Below are positions 36,655 to 46,000 of a DNA stretch of 58,359 bases, one piece after another. A program made the translations under genes and the position numbers. The stretch is from an uncultured Butyricimonas sp. Lineage in GTDB: Bacteria > Bacteroidota > Bacteroidia > Bacteroidales > Marinifilaceae. How positions within the stretch are numbered: the stretch's first letter is position 1; each line of letters starts with the position of its first letter. The stretch is taken from contig CALUMT010000021.1 in the NCBI GenBank assembly GCA_944321845.1, positions 1 through 58,359 on the forward strand, written 5' to 3'. The notes under the pieces were generated by a model. It ran no database searches. It was not told the origin of the DNA and saw only the letters and a list, made by a program, of their open reading frames with translations.

Positions 36655-37074
36655 ATGGGTGCAAGAAAAAGATTAAGAGCAAATCAGTATAAGGAAGCCA
36701 AGAAGGAAAAGGCTTTTGCTATTCTTCGCGACTGTCCCTCGTCTCCCCAGAAAATGAGATTGGTGGCAGATTTAGTTCGCGGAGTGGAGGTTCAAAGAGC
36801 ATTGGATATGCTTAAGTTTTGTCCGAAAGAAGCTGCTCGTAAAGTTGAAAAGCTATTGCTTTCAGCTGTTGCAAATTGGGAAGCAAAGAATGAAGGAAAA
36901 CGTGTTGAGGATGCTTCCTTGTTCGTGAAAGAGATTTTCGTTGATGGTGCTGGTATGTTAAAGCGTTTGAGACCAGCCCCGCAAGGAAGAGCACACAGAA
37001 TTCGTAAGCGTTCAAATCACGTGACGATTGTGCTTGGAAGCAAGACCGCTGTTGAAAACATTACAAAAGAATAA
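36655..37074 (+). CDS. rplV: 50S ribosomal protein L22
   Basis: L22 lines the peptide exit tunnel with a long beta hairpin that is also a macrolide-resistance site. The 139-residue protein has [24 protein letters not shown] and the hairpin region [34 protein letters not shown]. Start GGTGCAAGA after ATG gives a short basic N-terminal extension ([11 protein letters not shown]). Confidence 0.97.
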   Translation: MGARKRLRANQYKEAKKEKAFAILRDCPSSPQKMRLVADLVRGVEVQRALDMLKFCPKEAARKVEKLLLSAVANWEAKNEGKRVEDASLFVKEIFVDGAGMLKRLRPAPQGRAHRIRKRSNHVTIVLGSKTAVENITKE

Positions 37075-37079
37075 GTAGC

Positions 37080-37805
37080 ATGGGACAGAAAGTTAATCCA
37101 ATAAGCAATAGATTAGGAATCATCAGAGGTTGGGATTCTAATTGGTTTGGCGGTAAAAACTATGGCGATAAGTTGGTTGAGGATTACAAAATTAGAAAGT
37201 ATCTGAACGCTCGTCTCGCTAAAGCTGGAATTGCCAAGATTGTTATCGAGAGAACTTTGAAACTTATTACTATCACGATCAACACGGCTCGTCCGGGTAT
37301 CATTATCGGTAAAGGCGGTCAAGAGGTTGATAAGTTGAAGGAAGAGTTGAAGAAGATTATAGATAAGGAAGTTCAAATTAATATCTTTGAAATCAAACGT
37401 CCGGAATTGGATGCCGTGATTGTTGGTAATAATATCGCTCGTCAGCTTGAAGGACGAGTTGCTTACCGTAGAGCAATCAAAATGGCTATCGCATCTACTA
37501 TGCGGATGGGAGCTGAAGGAATCAAGATTTTGATTTCCGGTCGTTTGAACGGAGCTGAAATGGCAAGAGCGGAAATTTACAAGGAAGGTAGAATTCCTTT
37601 GCATACATTCCGTGCAGATATTGATTATGCTCAGGCAGAGGCCTTGACCACTTATGGACAGTTGGGTATTAAGGTATGGATTTGTAAAGGTGAAGTTTAC
37701 GGAAAGCGTGAATTAGTTCCCAATTCTTTGGTTGGAGGACCGAAGGAGACAAATCGTCCGAATAATCCCGCTAAGAAAGGTGGATTCAAGAAGAGAAAAA
37801 AGTAG
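37080..37805 (+). CDS. rpsC: 30S ribosomal protein S3
   Basis: S3 forms part of the mRNA entry tunnel and its helicase site. The 241-residue protein starts [22 protein letters not shown], has a KH domain with [20 protein letters not shown], and the C-terminal domain with [26 protein letters not shown] and [17 protein letters not shown] Lys-rich tail ends the protein. Confidence 0.98.
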   Translation: MGQKVNPISNRLGIIRGWDSNWFGGKNYGDKLVEDYKIRKYLNARLAKAGIAKIVIERTLKLITITINTARPGIIIGKGGQEVDKLKEELKKIIDKEVQINIFEIKRPELDAVIVGNNIARQLEGRVAYRRAIKMAIASTMRMGAEGIKILISGRLNGAEMARAEIYKEGRIPLHTFRADIDYAQAEALTTYGQLGIKVWICKGEVYGKRELVPNSLVGGPKETNRPNNPAKKGGFKKRKK

Positions 37806-37833
37806 TCTTTGAACATTAAATTAGAAGAGAGCT

Positions 37834-38253
37834 ATGTTACAGCCAAAAAGGACTAAATATAGAAGATCGCAAAAAGGACGCATGAGAGGGAATGCCCAAA
37901 GAGGTCATGAACTTGCATTCGGTTCTTTTGGAATCAAGGCGTTGGAGAATATGTGGATTGAACAGCGTCAGATAGAAGCCGCTCGTGTAGCCGTGACACG
38001 TTACATGCAGAGACAAGGTCAAATATGGATTCGTATATTCCCAGATAAGCCTATTACAAAGAAACCTGCTGAGGTTCGTATGGGTAAAGGTAAGGGATCT
38101 CCAGAAGGATTCGTTGCTCCAGTTACTCCGGGTCGTATTCTTTTTGAGGCAGATGGTGTGCCGTACGAGGTAGCTAAAGAAGCGTTGCGTTTGGCAGCTC
38201 AAAAATTACCTATCGCTACGAAGTTCGTGGTTAGACGTGATTATGCTGAGTAA
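37834..38253 (+). CDS. rplP: 50S ribosomal protein L16
   Basis: L16 sits near the A-site tRNA elbow and is a late-assembly protein. The 139-residue protein begins [21 protein letters not shown] and has [51 protein letters not shown] and [11 protein letters not shown], all conserved. Confidence 0.98.
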   Translation: MLQPKRTKYRRSQKGRMRGNAQRGHELAFGSFGIKALENMWIEQRQIEAARVAVTRYMQRQGQIWIRIFPDKPITKKPAEVRMGKGKGSPEGFVAPVTPGRILFEADGVPYEVAKEALRLAAQKLPIATKFVVRRDYAE

Positions 38254-38300
38254 GTCGGAAGACGTGATTCAATGTTTCAAAACTAAAATTGTTGAGGAAA

Positions 38301-38498
38301 ATGAAGACATCAGAGATTAAGGATTTAACCACAGAAGAAATAAAGGAAAAAGTTAATGCTGAAAGAGCAGCATTAACCAAGTTGAGACTGAATCATGCAG
38401 TTTCTCCCCTTGAAAATCCGATGCAGATTCGTGCCACAAGGAAGAATATTGCAAGGTTGTTGACAGAATTGCGTAAGCGTGAATTAACAGTAAAGTAA
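38301..38498 (+). CDS. rpmC: 50S ribosomal protein L29
   Basis: L29 lies beside L23 at the tunnel exit. The 65-residue protein [21 protein letters not shown] forms a helical hairpin; the motif [34 protein letters not shown] is conserved. Start at ATG 38301, preceded by the purine-rich GAGGAAA; an in-frame TTG at 38289 is unlikely. Confidence 0.96.
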   Translation: MKTSEIKDLTTEEIKEKVNAERAALTKLRLNHAVSPLENPMQIRATRKNIARLLTELRKRELTVK

Positions 38499-38505
38499 TA
38501 GTACA

Positions 38506-38760
38506 ATGGAAAGAAACCTAAGAAAAGAGCGTATCGGTCTTGTTGTAAGTAACAAGATGGATAAATCTATCACTGTTGCTGTTCGTTTTAAGGAAAAACA
38601 CCCGATTTACGGGAAGTTCGTTAGCAAGACGAAGAAATTCACTGCTCACGACGAAAAGAATGAATGCAATATCGGTGATACCGTGAGAATTATGGAAACT
38701 CGTCCCTTGAGTAAGACCAAGAGATGGAGATTAGTTGAAATTGTTGAAAGAGCTAAGTAA
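38506..38760 (+). CDS. rpsQ: 30S ribosomal protein S17
   Basis: S17 is a primary 16S-binding protein with an OB fold. The 84-residue protein has [73 protein letters not shown], the full family pattern. Last gene of the S10 segment. Confidence 0.98.
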   Translation: MERNLRKERIGLVVSNKMDKSITVAVRFKEKHPIYGKFVSKTKKFTAHDEKNECNIGDTVRIMETRPLSKTKRWRLVEIVERAK

Positions 38761-38762
38761 TC

Positions 38763-39128
38763 ATGATACAACAAGAAACCAGATTAACCGTAGCAGACAA
38801 CAGCGGAGCCAAAGAAGTGCTTTGTATCCGAGTTTTGGGAGGTACCAAAAAGAGATATGCACGTGTTGGAGACAAAATCGTTGTTGCTGTAAAGAACGCC
38901 CTTCCGAATGGTGACGTGAAGAAAGGTTCCGTTAGCAAGGCTGTGGTTGTTCGTGTAAGTAAAGAATACAGACGTCCGGATGGATCTTATATCCGCTTTG
39001 ATGACAATGCTTGCGTGTTGTTGAACAATGCCGGTGAAATGAGAGGAACTCGTATTTTCGGACCTGTGGCGAGAGAAGTTCGTGAGGGTTACGCAAAGAT
39101 TGTGTCATTGGCCCCTGAAGTGCTTTAA
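38763..39128 (+). CDS. rplN: 50S ribosomal protein L14
   Basis: L14 forms intersubunit bridges B5 and B8 and binds the silencing factor RsfS. The 121-residue protein starts [27 protein letters not shown] and has [35 protein letters not shown]. Only two bases separate it from rpsQ, so the S10 and spc segments are continuous here. Confidence 0.98.
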   Translation: MIQQETRLTVADNSGAKEVLCIRVLGGTKKRYARVGDKIVVAVKNALPNGDVKKGSVSKAVVVRVSKEYRRPDGSYIRFDDNACVLLNNAGEMRGTRIFGPVAREVREGYAKIVSLAPEVL

Positions 39129-39147
39129 TCATAAAAATGTAGGAACG

Positions 39148-39471
39148 ATGAATAGGAAGTTTCATATAAAGAAAGGTGATTTAGTTCAGGTAAATGCTGG
39201 AGAGGATAAAGGTAAGCAAGGAAAGGTGCTTGCTGTCTTGAGAGAGGAAGAACGGGCAATTGTTGAGGGTATTAATATGGTAAGTAAACATACGAAACCC
39301 AATGCAGCTCATCCGCAGGGTGGAATTATTAAGAAAGAGGCTCCGATTCACATCTCAAACCTGAATGTTGTAGATCCTTCTACCGGTAAACCGACTCGGG
39401 TTGGACGTAGAAGAAACGCAGAGGGTAAATTAGTAAGATACGCTAAGAAATCCGGACAAGAATTGAAATAA
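39148..39471 (+). CDS. rplX: 50S ribosomal protein L24
   Basis: L24 starts 50S assembly. The 107-residue protein has a KOW motif ([25 protein letters not shown]) and [30 protein letters not shown]. The start at ATG 39148 is set by this match; the open frame extends upstream into rplN. A very strong hairpin begins 7 bases after its stop. Confidence 0.97.
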   Translation: MNRKFHIKKGDLVQVNAGEDKGKQGKVLAVLREEERAIVEGINMVSKHTKPNAAHPQGGIIKKEAPIHISNLNVVDPSTGKPTRVGRRRNAEGKLVRYAKKSGQELK

Positions 39472-39477
39472 TTGAAA

Positions 39478-39515
39478 ATTAATTGCAGGTTGTTGTGAAA
39501 CAACTTGCAATTAAT
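39478..39515 (+). terminator. strong hairpin between rplX and rplE (attenuator or processing site)
   Basis: Bases 39478-39494 pair with 39499-39515: 17 bp with a single G-U pair and a GTGA loop. It is followed by AT-rich sequence but no true T run. The right arm contains the -33 box of the rplE promoter. It could terminate part of upstream transcription or protect mRNA ends. Confidence 0.6.
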
Positions 39516-39535
39516 AATTTAAGTTTGTAGCTTTG
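39504..39535 (+). promoter_or_regulatory. internal promoter upstream of rplE
   Basis: CTTG (39504-39507), exactly 20 bp, then TAGCTTTG (39528-39535) is a full -7 match. It lies about 50 bases before rplE inside the spc segment, in the only gap above 100 bp between rplC and rplO. Confidence 0.7.
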
Positions 39536-39585
39536 CGCCGCAAATTTGAATAACCGTGCCGTGAGGCATTTAATAATTATATTTA

Positions 39586-40134
39586 ATGAAATACGTACCA
39601 AATTACAAAAAGAAGTATAACGAAGAAATTGTACCGACCTTAATGAAGGAGTTCGGATACAAGTCAGTTATGCAAGCACCCAGATTGGAGAAGATAGTAA
39701 TCAATCAGGGCGTGGGATCGTCTATCCAGGACAAGAAAGTCCTTGAATTTTCAATGAATGAAATTGCTGCAATTACTGGTCAGAAACCTGTTGCATGTAA
39801 ATCAAACAAGGACGTTTCTAATTTCAAATTACGTAAAGGTATGCCTATCGGTGTACGGGTAACTTTGCGTAAAGAACGTATGTATGAATTTTTGGAGAGA
39901 CTTATTGTGTCTGCCTTACCTCGTATCCGTGATTTCAAAGGTATAAACAATAAGTTTGACGGAAAAGGAAATTATACTTTAGGTATAGAGGAGCAGATTA
40001 TCTTCCCTGAAATCGTGTTGGATAATATTCATAAGATTATGGGAATGAATATCACGTTTGTTACTTCGGCTAATACCGACGAAGAGGGATTTGCTCTTTT
40101 GAGAGAGTTTGGATTACCATTTAAAAAGAATTAA
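39586..40134 (+). CDS. rplE: 50S ribosomal protein L5
   Basis: L5 is part of the central protuberance and binds 5S rRNA and the P-site tRNA. The 182-residue protein has [67 protein letters not shown] and [16 protein letters not shown]. It is probably the first gene of a separately promoted sub-operon running to rplO or beyond. Confidence 0.98.
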   Translation: MKYVPNYKKKYNEEIVPTLMKEFGYKSVMQAPRLEKIVINQGVGSSIQDKKVLEFSMNEIAAITGQKPVACKSNKDVSNFKLRKGMPIGVRVTLRKERMYEFLERLIVSALPRIRDFKGINNKFDGKGNYTLGIEEQIIFPEIVLDNIHKIMGMNITFVTSANTDEEGFALLREFGLPFKKN

Positions 40135-40145
40135 AGTAGATCGAA

Positions 40146-40415
40146 ATGGCAAAAGAATCAATGAAAGCCCGTGAGGTGAAGCGTGCAAAATTGGTAGAAA
40201 AGTACGCAGCGAAGCGGGCAAAATTAAAAGAGGAAGGAGACTATATTGGATTGAGCCTTCTACCGAAGAATTCGAGTCGTGTTCGTTTGCATAATAGATG
40301 TAAACTGACAGGACGTCCGAGAGGTTACATGAGACAATTTGGTATAAGCAGAATTCAATTCCGCGAAATGGCATCTGCGGGACTTATACCGGGAGTTAAA
40401 AAGGCTAGTTGGTAA
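40146..40415 (+). CDS. rpsN: 30S ribosomal protein S14
   Basis: S14 belongs to the 30S head. The 89-residue protein ends [41 protein letters not shown]. It lacks the CxxC pairs of the zinc type, so it is the zinc-independent form, slightly shorter than the 101-residue E. coli protein. Confidence 0.97.
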   Translation: MAKESMKAREVKRAKLVEKYAAKRAKLKEEGDYIGLSLLPKNSSRVRLHNRCKLTGRPRGYMRQFGISRIQFREMASAGLIPGVKKASW

Positions 40416-40434
40416 TTATTAAATTTTAGAAGAG

Positions 40435-40830
40435 ATGACGGATCCAATAGCAGATTTCCTTACACGCATTAGGAATGCTGTAAAAGCTGGTCATAAAGTA
40501 GTAGATATTCCTGGCTCTAAATTGAAACAGGAAATGACCAAAATCTTAAAGGAAAAAGGATATATATTGAACTATAAGTTCGAGCAAGATGGTGTTAGAA
40601 GCAATATTAAAATTGCATTAAAATATCATCCGGAAACAAAAGCGCCTGCAATCAGGGTATTAACACGTGTTTCAAAACCAGGTTTGCGCCGTTACACGAA
40701 CGTGGAAGATATGCCAAGCGTATTGAATGGTTTGGGTATCGCAATTTTGTCCACTTCATTAGGTGTAATGTCAGATAAAGAAGCTCGCCAGAAAAATGTT
40801 GGTGGTGAGGTATTGTGTTATGTTTATTAA
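40435..40830 (+). CDS. rpsH: 30S ribosomal protein S8
   Basis: S8 binds helix 21 of 16S rRNA; in E. coli it also represses the spc operon at the rplE region. The 131-residue protein has DPIADFLTRIRNAVKAGHKVVDIPGSKLKQEM, RVSKPGLRRYTNVEDMPSVLNGLGIAILSTSLGVMSDKEARQKNVGGEVLCYVY. Family length and ending are normal. Confidence 0.98.
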   Translation: MTDPIADFLTRIRNAVKAGHKVVDIPGSKLKQEMTKILKEKGYILNYKFEQDGVRSNIKIALKYHPETKAPAIRVLTRVSKPGLRRYTNVEDMPSVLNGLGIAILSTSLGVMSDKEARQKNVGGEVLCYVY

Positions 40831-40844
40831 AAATAGGGCGTAAG

Positions 40845-41399
40845 ATGTCACGAATAGGAAAATTACCAATAAATATACCACAAGGAGTTACAGTAGCTGT
40901 AAATCCTGATAATACAGTTGTCGTTAAGGGACCGAAAGGTGAATTATCTCAGGCTGTTCACGGAGAGATGATCGTGAAAGTGGAGGGGCAACATGTGATT
41001 GTGGAACGTCCGTCTGAGGATAAGGCTCATAAAGCAATGCATGGTTTGTATCGGGCTTTGATTCATAACATGGTTGTAGGAGTTTCAGAAGGTTATACGA
41101 TTAAGCAAGAATTAGTCGGAGTTGGTTATAGAGCAAATGCTGATGGCCAAGTTTTGGAATTAGGGCTGGGCTATTCTCATGGAATTTACTTAGTATTACC
41201 GAAAGAGGTAAAGGTGAGTGTTCTTAATGAAAAACGTTCTAACCCCATTATTACGTTAGAAAGTTGTGATAAGCAGCTTATTGGACAAGTTGCCGCGAAG
41301 ATCCGTTCTTTCCGTAAACCAGAACCTTACAAGGGTAAAGGTATTAAATTTGTGGATGAAGTTCTTCGTCGTAAAGCTGGTAAGTCTGCTAAAGTTTAA
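40845..41399 (+). CDS. rplF: 50S ribosomal protein L6
   Basis: L6 lies near the factor-binding site. The 184-residue protein starts MSRIGKLPINIPQGVTVAV and ends with QVAAKIRSFRKPEPYKGKGIKFVDEVLRRKAGKSAK. The start at 40845 follows the family; the frame is open further upstream into rpsH. Confidence 0.98.
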   Translation: MSRIGKLPINIPQGVTVAVNPDNTVVVKGPKGELSQAVHGEMIVKVEGQHVIVERPSEDKAHKAMHGLYRALIHNMVVGVSEGYTIKQELVGVGYRANADGQVLELGLGYSHGIYLVLPKEVKVSVLNEKRSNPIITLESCDKQLIGQVAAKIRSFRKPEPYKGKGIKFVDEVLRRKAGKSAKV

Positions 41400-41421
41400 T
41401 CACCTGTAAAAGAGTAATGTT

Positions 41422-41778
41422 ATGACTTTAACGAAGGTAGAAAGAAGAATTAGAATAAAAAGAAGAATCCGTAAGGTTGTCTTCGGAACAGCGTCAAGGC
41501 CTCGTTTGTCCGTGTTTCGTTCCAATAAGCAGATTTCAGCACAGTTGATAGACGATAACGCTGGGAAAACATTAGTTTCTGCATCTTCTCTTTGTAAAGA
41601 AATTTCTGAGAAGAAAGTAACCAAGACTGAACAAGCTCAGTTGTTAGGTGCAATGATTGCAGAGAAGGCTAAAGCTGCAGGTATTGAAACTGTCGTATTT
41701 GACAGAAATGGTTATTTGTATCACGGAAGAGTGAAGGCGTTAGCAGATGCAGCTCGTGAAGGTGGTCTTAAATTTTAA
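41422..41778 (+). CDS. rplR: 50S ribosomal protein L18
   Basis: L18 binds 5S rRNA. The 118-residue protein has [37 protein letters not shown] and the C-terminal [28 protein letters not shown], both standard. Confidence 0.97.
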   Translation: MTLTKVERRIRIKRRIRKVVFGTASRPRLSVFRSNKQISAQLIDDNAGKTLVSASSLCKEISEKKVTKTEQAQLLGAMIAEKAKAAGIETVVFDRNGYLYHGRVKALADAAREGGLKF

Positions 41779-41790
41779 TAGTAGATAGGC

Positions 41791-42300
41791 ATGGAACAGA
41801 AGATAAATAACACATCTGATTTGGAATTGAAAGACAGATTGGTGGCTATTAACCGTGTTACAAAAGTAACTAAAGGAGGTAGAACTTTTAGCTTTTCTGC
41901 TATTGTGGTTGTCGGTGATGAGAATGGTGTCGTAGGTTATGGTTTGGGTAAGGCCAATGAAGTTACGATGGCTATTTCTAAAGGTATTGAGGCAGCCAAG
42001 AAGAATTTGATCAAGGTTCCGGTTTTGAAAGGGACAATTCCACACGAGCAAGAAGCCAAATATAGTGGTGCAACCGTATACATGAGGCCAGCTTCTTCAG
42101 GTACCGGATTGGTTGCTGGAGGTGCTATGCGTGCAGTATTGGAAAGTGCTGGAGTGAAAGACGTTTTGGCTAAATGTAAGGGATCTTCTAATCCTCATAA
42201 TTTGGTGAAGGCTACTTTTGCAGCATTGAAACAATTGAGAGATGCCCGTACGGTAGCTCAGCACCGTGGTATTAGTCTTGACAGAGTGTTTAACGGTTAA
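41791..42300 (+). CDS. rpsE: 30S ribosomal protein S5
   Basis: S5 works with S4 and S12 in decoding fidelity; spectinomycin-resistance changes map to its N-terminal loop. The 169-residue protein has [46 protein letters not shown] and [47 protein letters not shown]. Confidence 0.98.
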   Translation: MEQKINNTSDLELKDRLVAINRVTKVTKGGRTFSFSAIVVVGDENGVVGYGLGKANEVTMAISKGIEAAKKNLIKVPVLKGTIPHEQEAKYSGATVYMRPASSGTGLVAGGAMRAVLESAGVKDVLAKCKGSSNPHNLVKATFAALKQLRDARTVAQHRGISLDRVFNG

Positions 42301-42313
42301 TTGAAGAATGATA

Positions 42314-42496
42314 ATGGCAAAGATTAAAGTTACACTTGTACGGAGTAGAATCGGGAGTGATAGACGCCAAAAAGCTACTCTGGATGCTTTAGGGTTAGGT
42401 AAAATTGGTAGTAGTGTTGAGCATGAGGCTAATGGTCCAATCTTAGGGATGGTAGCAAAAGTAAAACACCTTATCCGTGTGGAGGAGGTAAAATAA
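42314..42496 (+). CDS. rpmD: 50S ribosomal protein L30
   Basis: The 60-residue protein MAKIKVTLVRSRIGSDRRQKATLDALGLGKIGSSVEHEANGPILGMVAKVKHLIRVEEV has the full L30 fold. Start at 42314 (MAKIKVT) is preferred to the ATG two codons earlier at 42308. Confidence 0.96.
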   Translation: MAKIKVTLVRSRIGSDRRQKATLDALGLGKIGSSVEHEANGPILGMVAKVKHLIRVEEVK

Positions 42497-42523
42497 TTGT
42501 TGAACCTGTTTAATTGATATAAA

Positions 42524-42970
42524 ATGGATTTAAGTAACTTAAAACCAGCCGCTGGCTCAACTCACAAGGTAAAGCGAATTGGTCGTGGTCAGGGTTCTGG
42601 TAAGGGAGGTACTTCTACAAGAGGTCACAAGGGTGCCAAATCAAGATCTGGTTTTAAATCAAAGATCGGTTTTGAAGGAGGCCAGATGCCTTTGCAACGG
42701 CGTTTGCCCAAATTTGGTTTTAAAAATATAAATAGGATTGAGTATAAGGCTGTTAATGTCGGAATGCTTCAATCTTTGGCAGAAAGAGATAATCTTACGG
42801 TAATTGATAAAGATGTTTTAATTCAAGCAGGGCTTTTGTCCAAGAATGAACTTCTGAAAGTGTTGGGTGATGGAGTGTTGTCATTGAAGCTTGAAGTTAA
42901 GGCAGACGCTTTCTCCGCTAAAGCGGTAGCAGCAATCGAGGCCGTGGGTGGAACGGTCGTTAAATTGTAA
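42524..42970 (+). CDS. rplO: 50S ribosomal protein L15
   Basis: L15 is a late-assembly protein with a long basic extension. The 148-residue protein starts MDLSNLKPAAGSTHKVKRIGRGQGSGKGGTSTRGHKGAKSRSG and has GGQMPLQRRLPKFGFKN and a C-terminal L18e-type domain ending AVAAIEAVGGTVVKL. A long hairpin follows it. Confidence 0.98.
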   Translation: MDLSNLKPAAGSTHKVKRIGRGQGSGKGGTSTRGHKGAKSRSGFKSKIGFEGGQMPLQRRLPKFGFKNINRIEYKAVNVGMLQSLAERDNLTVIDKDVLIQAGLLSKNELLKVLGDGVLSLKLEVKADAFSAKAVAAIEAVGGTVVKL

Positions 42971-42979
42971 GATTAAAAA

Positions 42980-43047
42980 TTTGGGAAATTAAAGTTGTTT
43001 TTAAAATAGAAATACTATTTTTGAAGCAACTTTAATAAAACCCAAAT
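42980..43047 (+). other. long three-part hairpin between rplO and secY
   Basis: Three nested stems: 42980-42986 with 43041-43047 (7 bp), 42989-42998 with 43027-43036 (10 bp) and 43004-43010 with 43016-43022 (7 bp), separated by small internal loops and capped by AAATA. Twenty-four Watson-Crick pairs fill most of the 100-bp gap. No T run follows, so a regulatory or processing role before secY is more likely than simple termination. Confidence 0.65.
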
Positions 43048-43070
43048 AGAATGCCTTAAAAGAAAGACTT

Positions 43071-44411
43071 ATGAAGTTAGTTGATACATTAAAGAACATT
43101 TGGAAAATTGAGGAGCTTAGGACGAGGATTTTGACCACGCTTGGGCTTATTCTTGTTTATAGATTAGGAACAGAAGTTGTATTACCTGGTATTGATCCTC
43201 ACGGTTTACAAGCTTTGAAAGATCAAACATCGAGTGGTGTTTTAGGTTTGTTGGATATGTTTTCGGGAGGAGCATTTTCCAATGCATCCGTATTTGCATT
43301 AGGAATCATGCCATATATCTCAGCTTCGATTGTGGTGCAATTGTTGGGAATTGCAGTTCCTTATTTTCAACGTTTACAGAAAGAAGGTGAAAGTGGAAGA
43401 CGTAAGATCAATCAAATTACGCGTTATCTCACTTTGATTATTCTGGTTTTACAAGGTTCCGCGTATCTTACAAACTTGCATGCACAATTGCCTCAAGAGG
43501 CCTTCATGCTAAAAGGTGCTTTCTTTACAATATCTTCCATCGTTATTATGGCTGCAGGTTCCATGTTTGTCCTGTGGTTGGGAGAAAGAATTACGGATAA
43601 AGGAATTGGTAATGGCGTTTCAATCATAATCATGATTGGTATTATTGCTCGTTTGCCATTCGCTTTCTTCGCAGAATTGACTTCAAGAGTGACCCAACAA
43701 GGTGGTGGTTTGGTTGCCTTGTTGATAGAGTTGATAATTTTGTTCTTGGTCTTCTGCGGTTCAATATTGTTGGTACAGGGAACTCGGAAAGTTCCAGTTC
43801 AATATGCCAAACGGATTGTAGGTAATAAGCAGTATGGAGGAGTGCGTCAATATATTCCTCTGAAGATTAATGCTGCTGGTGTTATGCCTATTATTTTCGC
43901 TCAGGCAATTATGTTGTTACCGATCTCTTTAATAAATTATGCGAATTCAGAATCCTTGTCTGGTTTTGCTGCTGCATTTTCAAACATTACTGGGTTCTGG
44001 TATAATTTTACCTTTTTCGTAATGATCGTGGCATTTACTTACTTTTACACGGCAATAACCGTGAATCCGATGCAGATGTCAGAAGATATGAAAAAGAATG
44101 GAGGTTTTATTCCTGGAGTGAAGCCTGGTCGCAAGACGATGGAGTTTTTGGACACGATAATGTCTAGAATTACGTTGCCTGGTTCTATATTTTTGGGGAT
44201 TGTGGCGATAATGCCTGCTTTTGCTCAGATTGCTGGAGTAAATCATCAGTTCGCTCAATTTTACGGAGGAACTTCGTTGTTGATTCTGGTGGGTGTCGTG
44301 TTAGATACCTTGCAACAGATAGAGTCTCATTTGTTGATGCGTCACTATGATGGATTGATGAAATCTGGACGGATAAAGGGTAAAAATCCAGGAGGTCCTG
44401 CTGCATATTAA
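43071..44411 (+). CDS. secY: protein translocase subunit SecY
   Basis: SecY is the ten-helix channel of the Sec translocon. The 446-residue protein begins with KNIWKIEELRTRILTTLGLILVYRLGTEVVLPGID, has FSGGAFSNASVFALGIMPYISASIVVQLL, RRKINQITRYLTLII, GIGNGVSIIIMIGI and the C-terminal MKKNGGFIPGVKPGRKTMEFLDTIMSRITLPGSIFLG. Position after rplO is canonical. adk, which follows secY in many bacteria, is absent here; map follows directly. Confidence 0.98.
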   Translation: MKLVDTLKNIWKIEELRTRILTTLGLILVYRLGTEVVLPGIDPHGLQALKDQTSSGVLGLLDMFSGGAFSNASVFALGIMPYISASIVVQLLGIAVPYFQRLQKEGESGRRKINQITRYLTLIILVLQGSAYLTNLHAQLPQEAFMLKGAFFTISSIVIMAAGSMFVLWLGERITDKGIGNGVSIIIMIGIIARLPFAFFAELTSRVTQQGGGLVALLIELIILFLVFCGSILLVQGTRKVPVQYAKRIVGNKQYGGVRQYIPLKINAAGVMPIIFAQAIMLLPISLINYANSESLSGFAAAFSNITGFWYNFTFFVMIVAFTYFYTAITVNPMQMSEDMKKNGGFIPGVKPGRKTMEFLDTIMSRITLPGSIFLGIVAIMPAFAQIAGVNHQFAQFYGGTSLLILVGVVLDTLQQIESHLLMRHYDGLMKSGRIKGKNPGGPAAY

Positions 44412-44435
44412 AAAAATAAATTGTAATTTTGCGGC

Positions 44436-45209
44436 ATGATTTTTTTGAAGACACAGGAGGAGATTGAATTGTTGCGGGAAAGCAATCGTCTAGTCGGGAA
44501 AACTCTGGGTGAGGTATCTAAGTATATTCGCCCAGGTATTTCTACTTTAGAGTTGGATCGAATCGCTGAAGATTTTATCCGTACTCATGGAGGTGAACCC
44601 GGATTTCTTGGTTATGGCGGATTTCCTAATACATTGTGTGTGTCGATAAATGATGAAGTGGTACATGGGATACCCTCTTCTTGTTGTCTGAAGGAAGGTG
44701 ATATTGTTTCGGTTGATTGTGGGGTAGTGAAAGATGGGTTTTATGGCGATAGTGCTTATACTTTTGCCGTGGGGAAGGTCGATGAAAAGGTGAGAAAACT
44801 GTTGCAGGTGACGAGAGAATGTCTGTATCGGGGAATTGAGCAAGCTGTTGCTGGAATGCGAATTGGTGATGTGGGTTATGCGATACAGTCTTATGCTGAG
44901 GAAAACGGGTTTTCTGTCGTGAGAGAGTTGGTGGGACATGGGGTCGGACGAGATTTGCATGAGGATCCTCAAGTGCCTAATTATGGGAGACGAGGTCAAG
45001 GGTGTAAATTAAAGCAAGGTATGGTGATTGCGATAGAGCCAATGATTAATATGGGCGAGCGTTATGTATTCCAAATGCCTGATGGATGGACGATCCGAAC
45101 CAGAGATCATTTACCTGCAGCGCATTTTGAGCATACAGTAGCCGTGGGACGTGGAAAGGCTGATATATTATCAACTTTTGAATTTATAGAAGATAATCTT
45201 TTAAATTGA
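44436..45209 (+). CDS. map: methionine aminopeptidase type I
   Basis: It removes the initiator methionine from nascent proteins. The 257-residue metalloprotease has the two metal-binding aspartates in [21 protein letters not shown], the histidine in [20 protein letters not shown] and glutamates in [11 protein letters not shown] and [19 protein letters not shown] -7-like element at 44424-44431 might give extra expression, but without a -33 match. Its stop is 8 bases before infA. Confidence 0.97.
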   Translation: MIFLKTQEEIELLRESNRLVGKTLGEVSKYIRPGISTLELDRIAEDFIRTHGGEPGFLGYGGFPNTLCVSINDEVVHGIPSSCCLKEGDIVSVDCGVVKDGFYGDSAYTFAVGKVDEKVRKLLQVTRECLYRGIEQAVAGMRIGDVGYAIQSYAEENGFSVVRELVGHGVGRDLHEDPQVPNYGRRGQGCKLKQGMVIAIEPMINMGERYVFQMPDGWTIRTRDHLPAAHFEHTVAVGRGKADILSTFEFIEDNLLN

Positions 45210-45217
45210 AGGAAAGT

Positions 45218-45439
45218 ATGGCGAAACAGCCGTCAATTGAGCAAGATGGAGTGATAACAGAAGCATTATCGAATGCTATGTTCCGTGTTGAACTTGAAAA
45301 TGGGCATGTGATTACAGCTCATATTTCGGGTAAGATGCGGATGCATTATATAAAAATTCTTCCGGGAGATAAGGTGAGGGTTGATATGTCTCCTTATGAT
45401 CTCACGAAGGGTAGAATAACTTTCAGATATAAAAATTAA
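45218..45439 (+). CDS. infA: translation initiation factor IF-1
   Basis: IF-1 occupies the A site during initiation. The 73-residue OB-fold protein has [69 protein letters not shown] 45218 follows a purine-rich GAAGGAAAG, a Shine-Dalgarno-like sequence unusual for this operon. Confidence 0.98.
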   Translation: MAKQPSIEQDGVITEALSNAMFRVELENGHVITAHISGKMRMHYIKILPGDKVRVDMSPYDLTKGRITFRYKN

Positions 45440-45450
45440 ATTGTTTAGCG

Positions 45451-45567
45451 ATGAAGGTAAGAGCATCTATCAAGAAGCGTAGTGCTGATTGCAAAATTGT
45501 AAGAAGAAAAGGCGTTTTGTACGTCATTTGCAAAAAGAACCCGAAGTTTAAGCAACGTCAGGGTTAA
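45451..45567 (+). CDS. rpmJ: 50S ribosomal protein L36 (zinc ligands partly lost)
   Basis: A 38-residue protein beginning [20 protein letters not shown] and ending [10 protein letters not shown], found by reading the gap between infA and rpsM. L36 usually binds zinc through three Cys and one His (C11, C14, C27, H33 in E. coli). Here position 11 is Ser and position 33 is Phe, leaving only Cys14 and Cys27, so zinc binding is probably lost. The length and gene position are exactly as in other bacteria. Confidence 0.95.
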   Translation: MKVRASIKKRSADCKIVRRKGVLYVICKKNPKFKQRQG

Positions 45568-45604
45568 TTATTAACTAAAAAACTAAAACGAGTAAAAGAG
45601 ATTT

Positions 45605-45982
45605 ATGGCTAGAATCGTTGGTGTAGATTTGCCCTCGAACAAGAGAGGGGAAATAGCTCTGACCTATATTTTTGGTATAGGTAGAAGTAGTGCCAGGACC
45701 ATACTTGAAAAGGCCGGCATCGATTTTGACATTAAGGTAAAAGATTGGAATGATGACCAACTAGCTGCTGTTCGCCAGATTATTAATAGCGAATACAAGG
45801 TAGAAGGAGAGTTGAGAACTTCCATTCAGATGAACATCAAACGACTGATGGATATCGGTTGTTACAGAGGAATCAGGCATCGTTTGGGTCTGCCTGTAAG
45901 AGGACAGAGTACGAAGAACAATGCCCGTACAAGAAAGGGGAAGAAGAAAACTGTTGCTAATAAGAAAAAAGCAACCAAATAA
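45605..45982 (+). CDS. rpsM: 30S ribosomal protein S13
   Basis: S13 contacts the P-site tRNA and L5. The 125-residue protein begins [34 protein letters not shown] and has [34 protein letters not shown]. First gene of the alpha segment. Confidence 0.98.
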   Translation: MARIVGVDLPSNKRGEIALTYIFGIGRSSARTILEKAGIDFDIKVKDWNDDQLAAVRQIINSEYKVEGELRTSIQMNIKRLMDIGCYRGIRHRLGLPVRGQSTKNNARTRKGKKKTVANKKKATK

Positions 45983-46000
45983 TTGATTAGAGATTGAATT

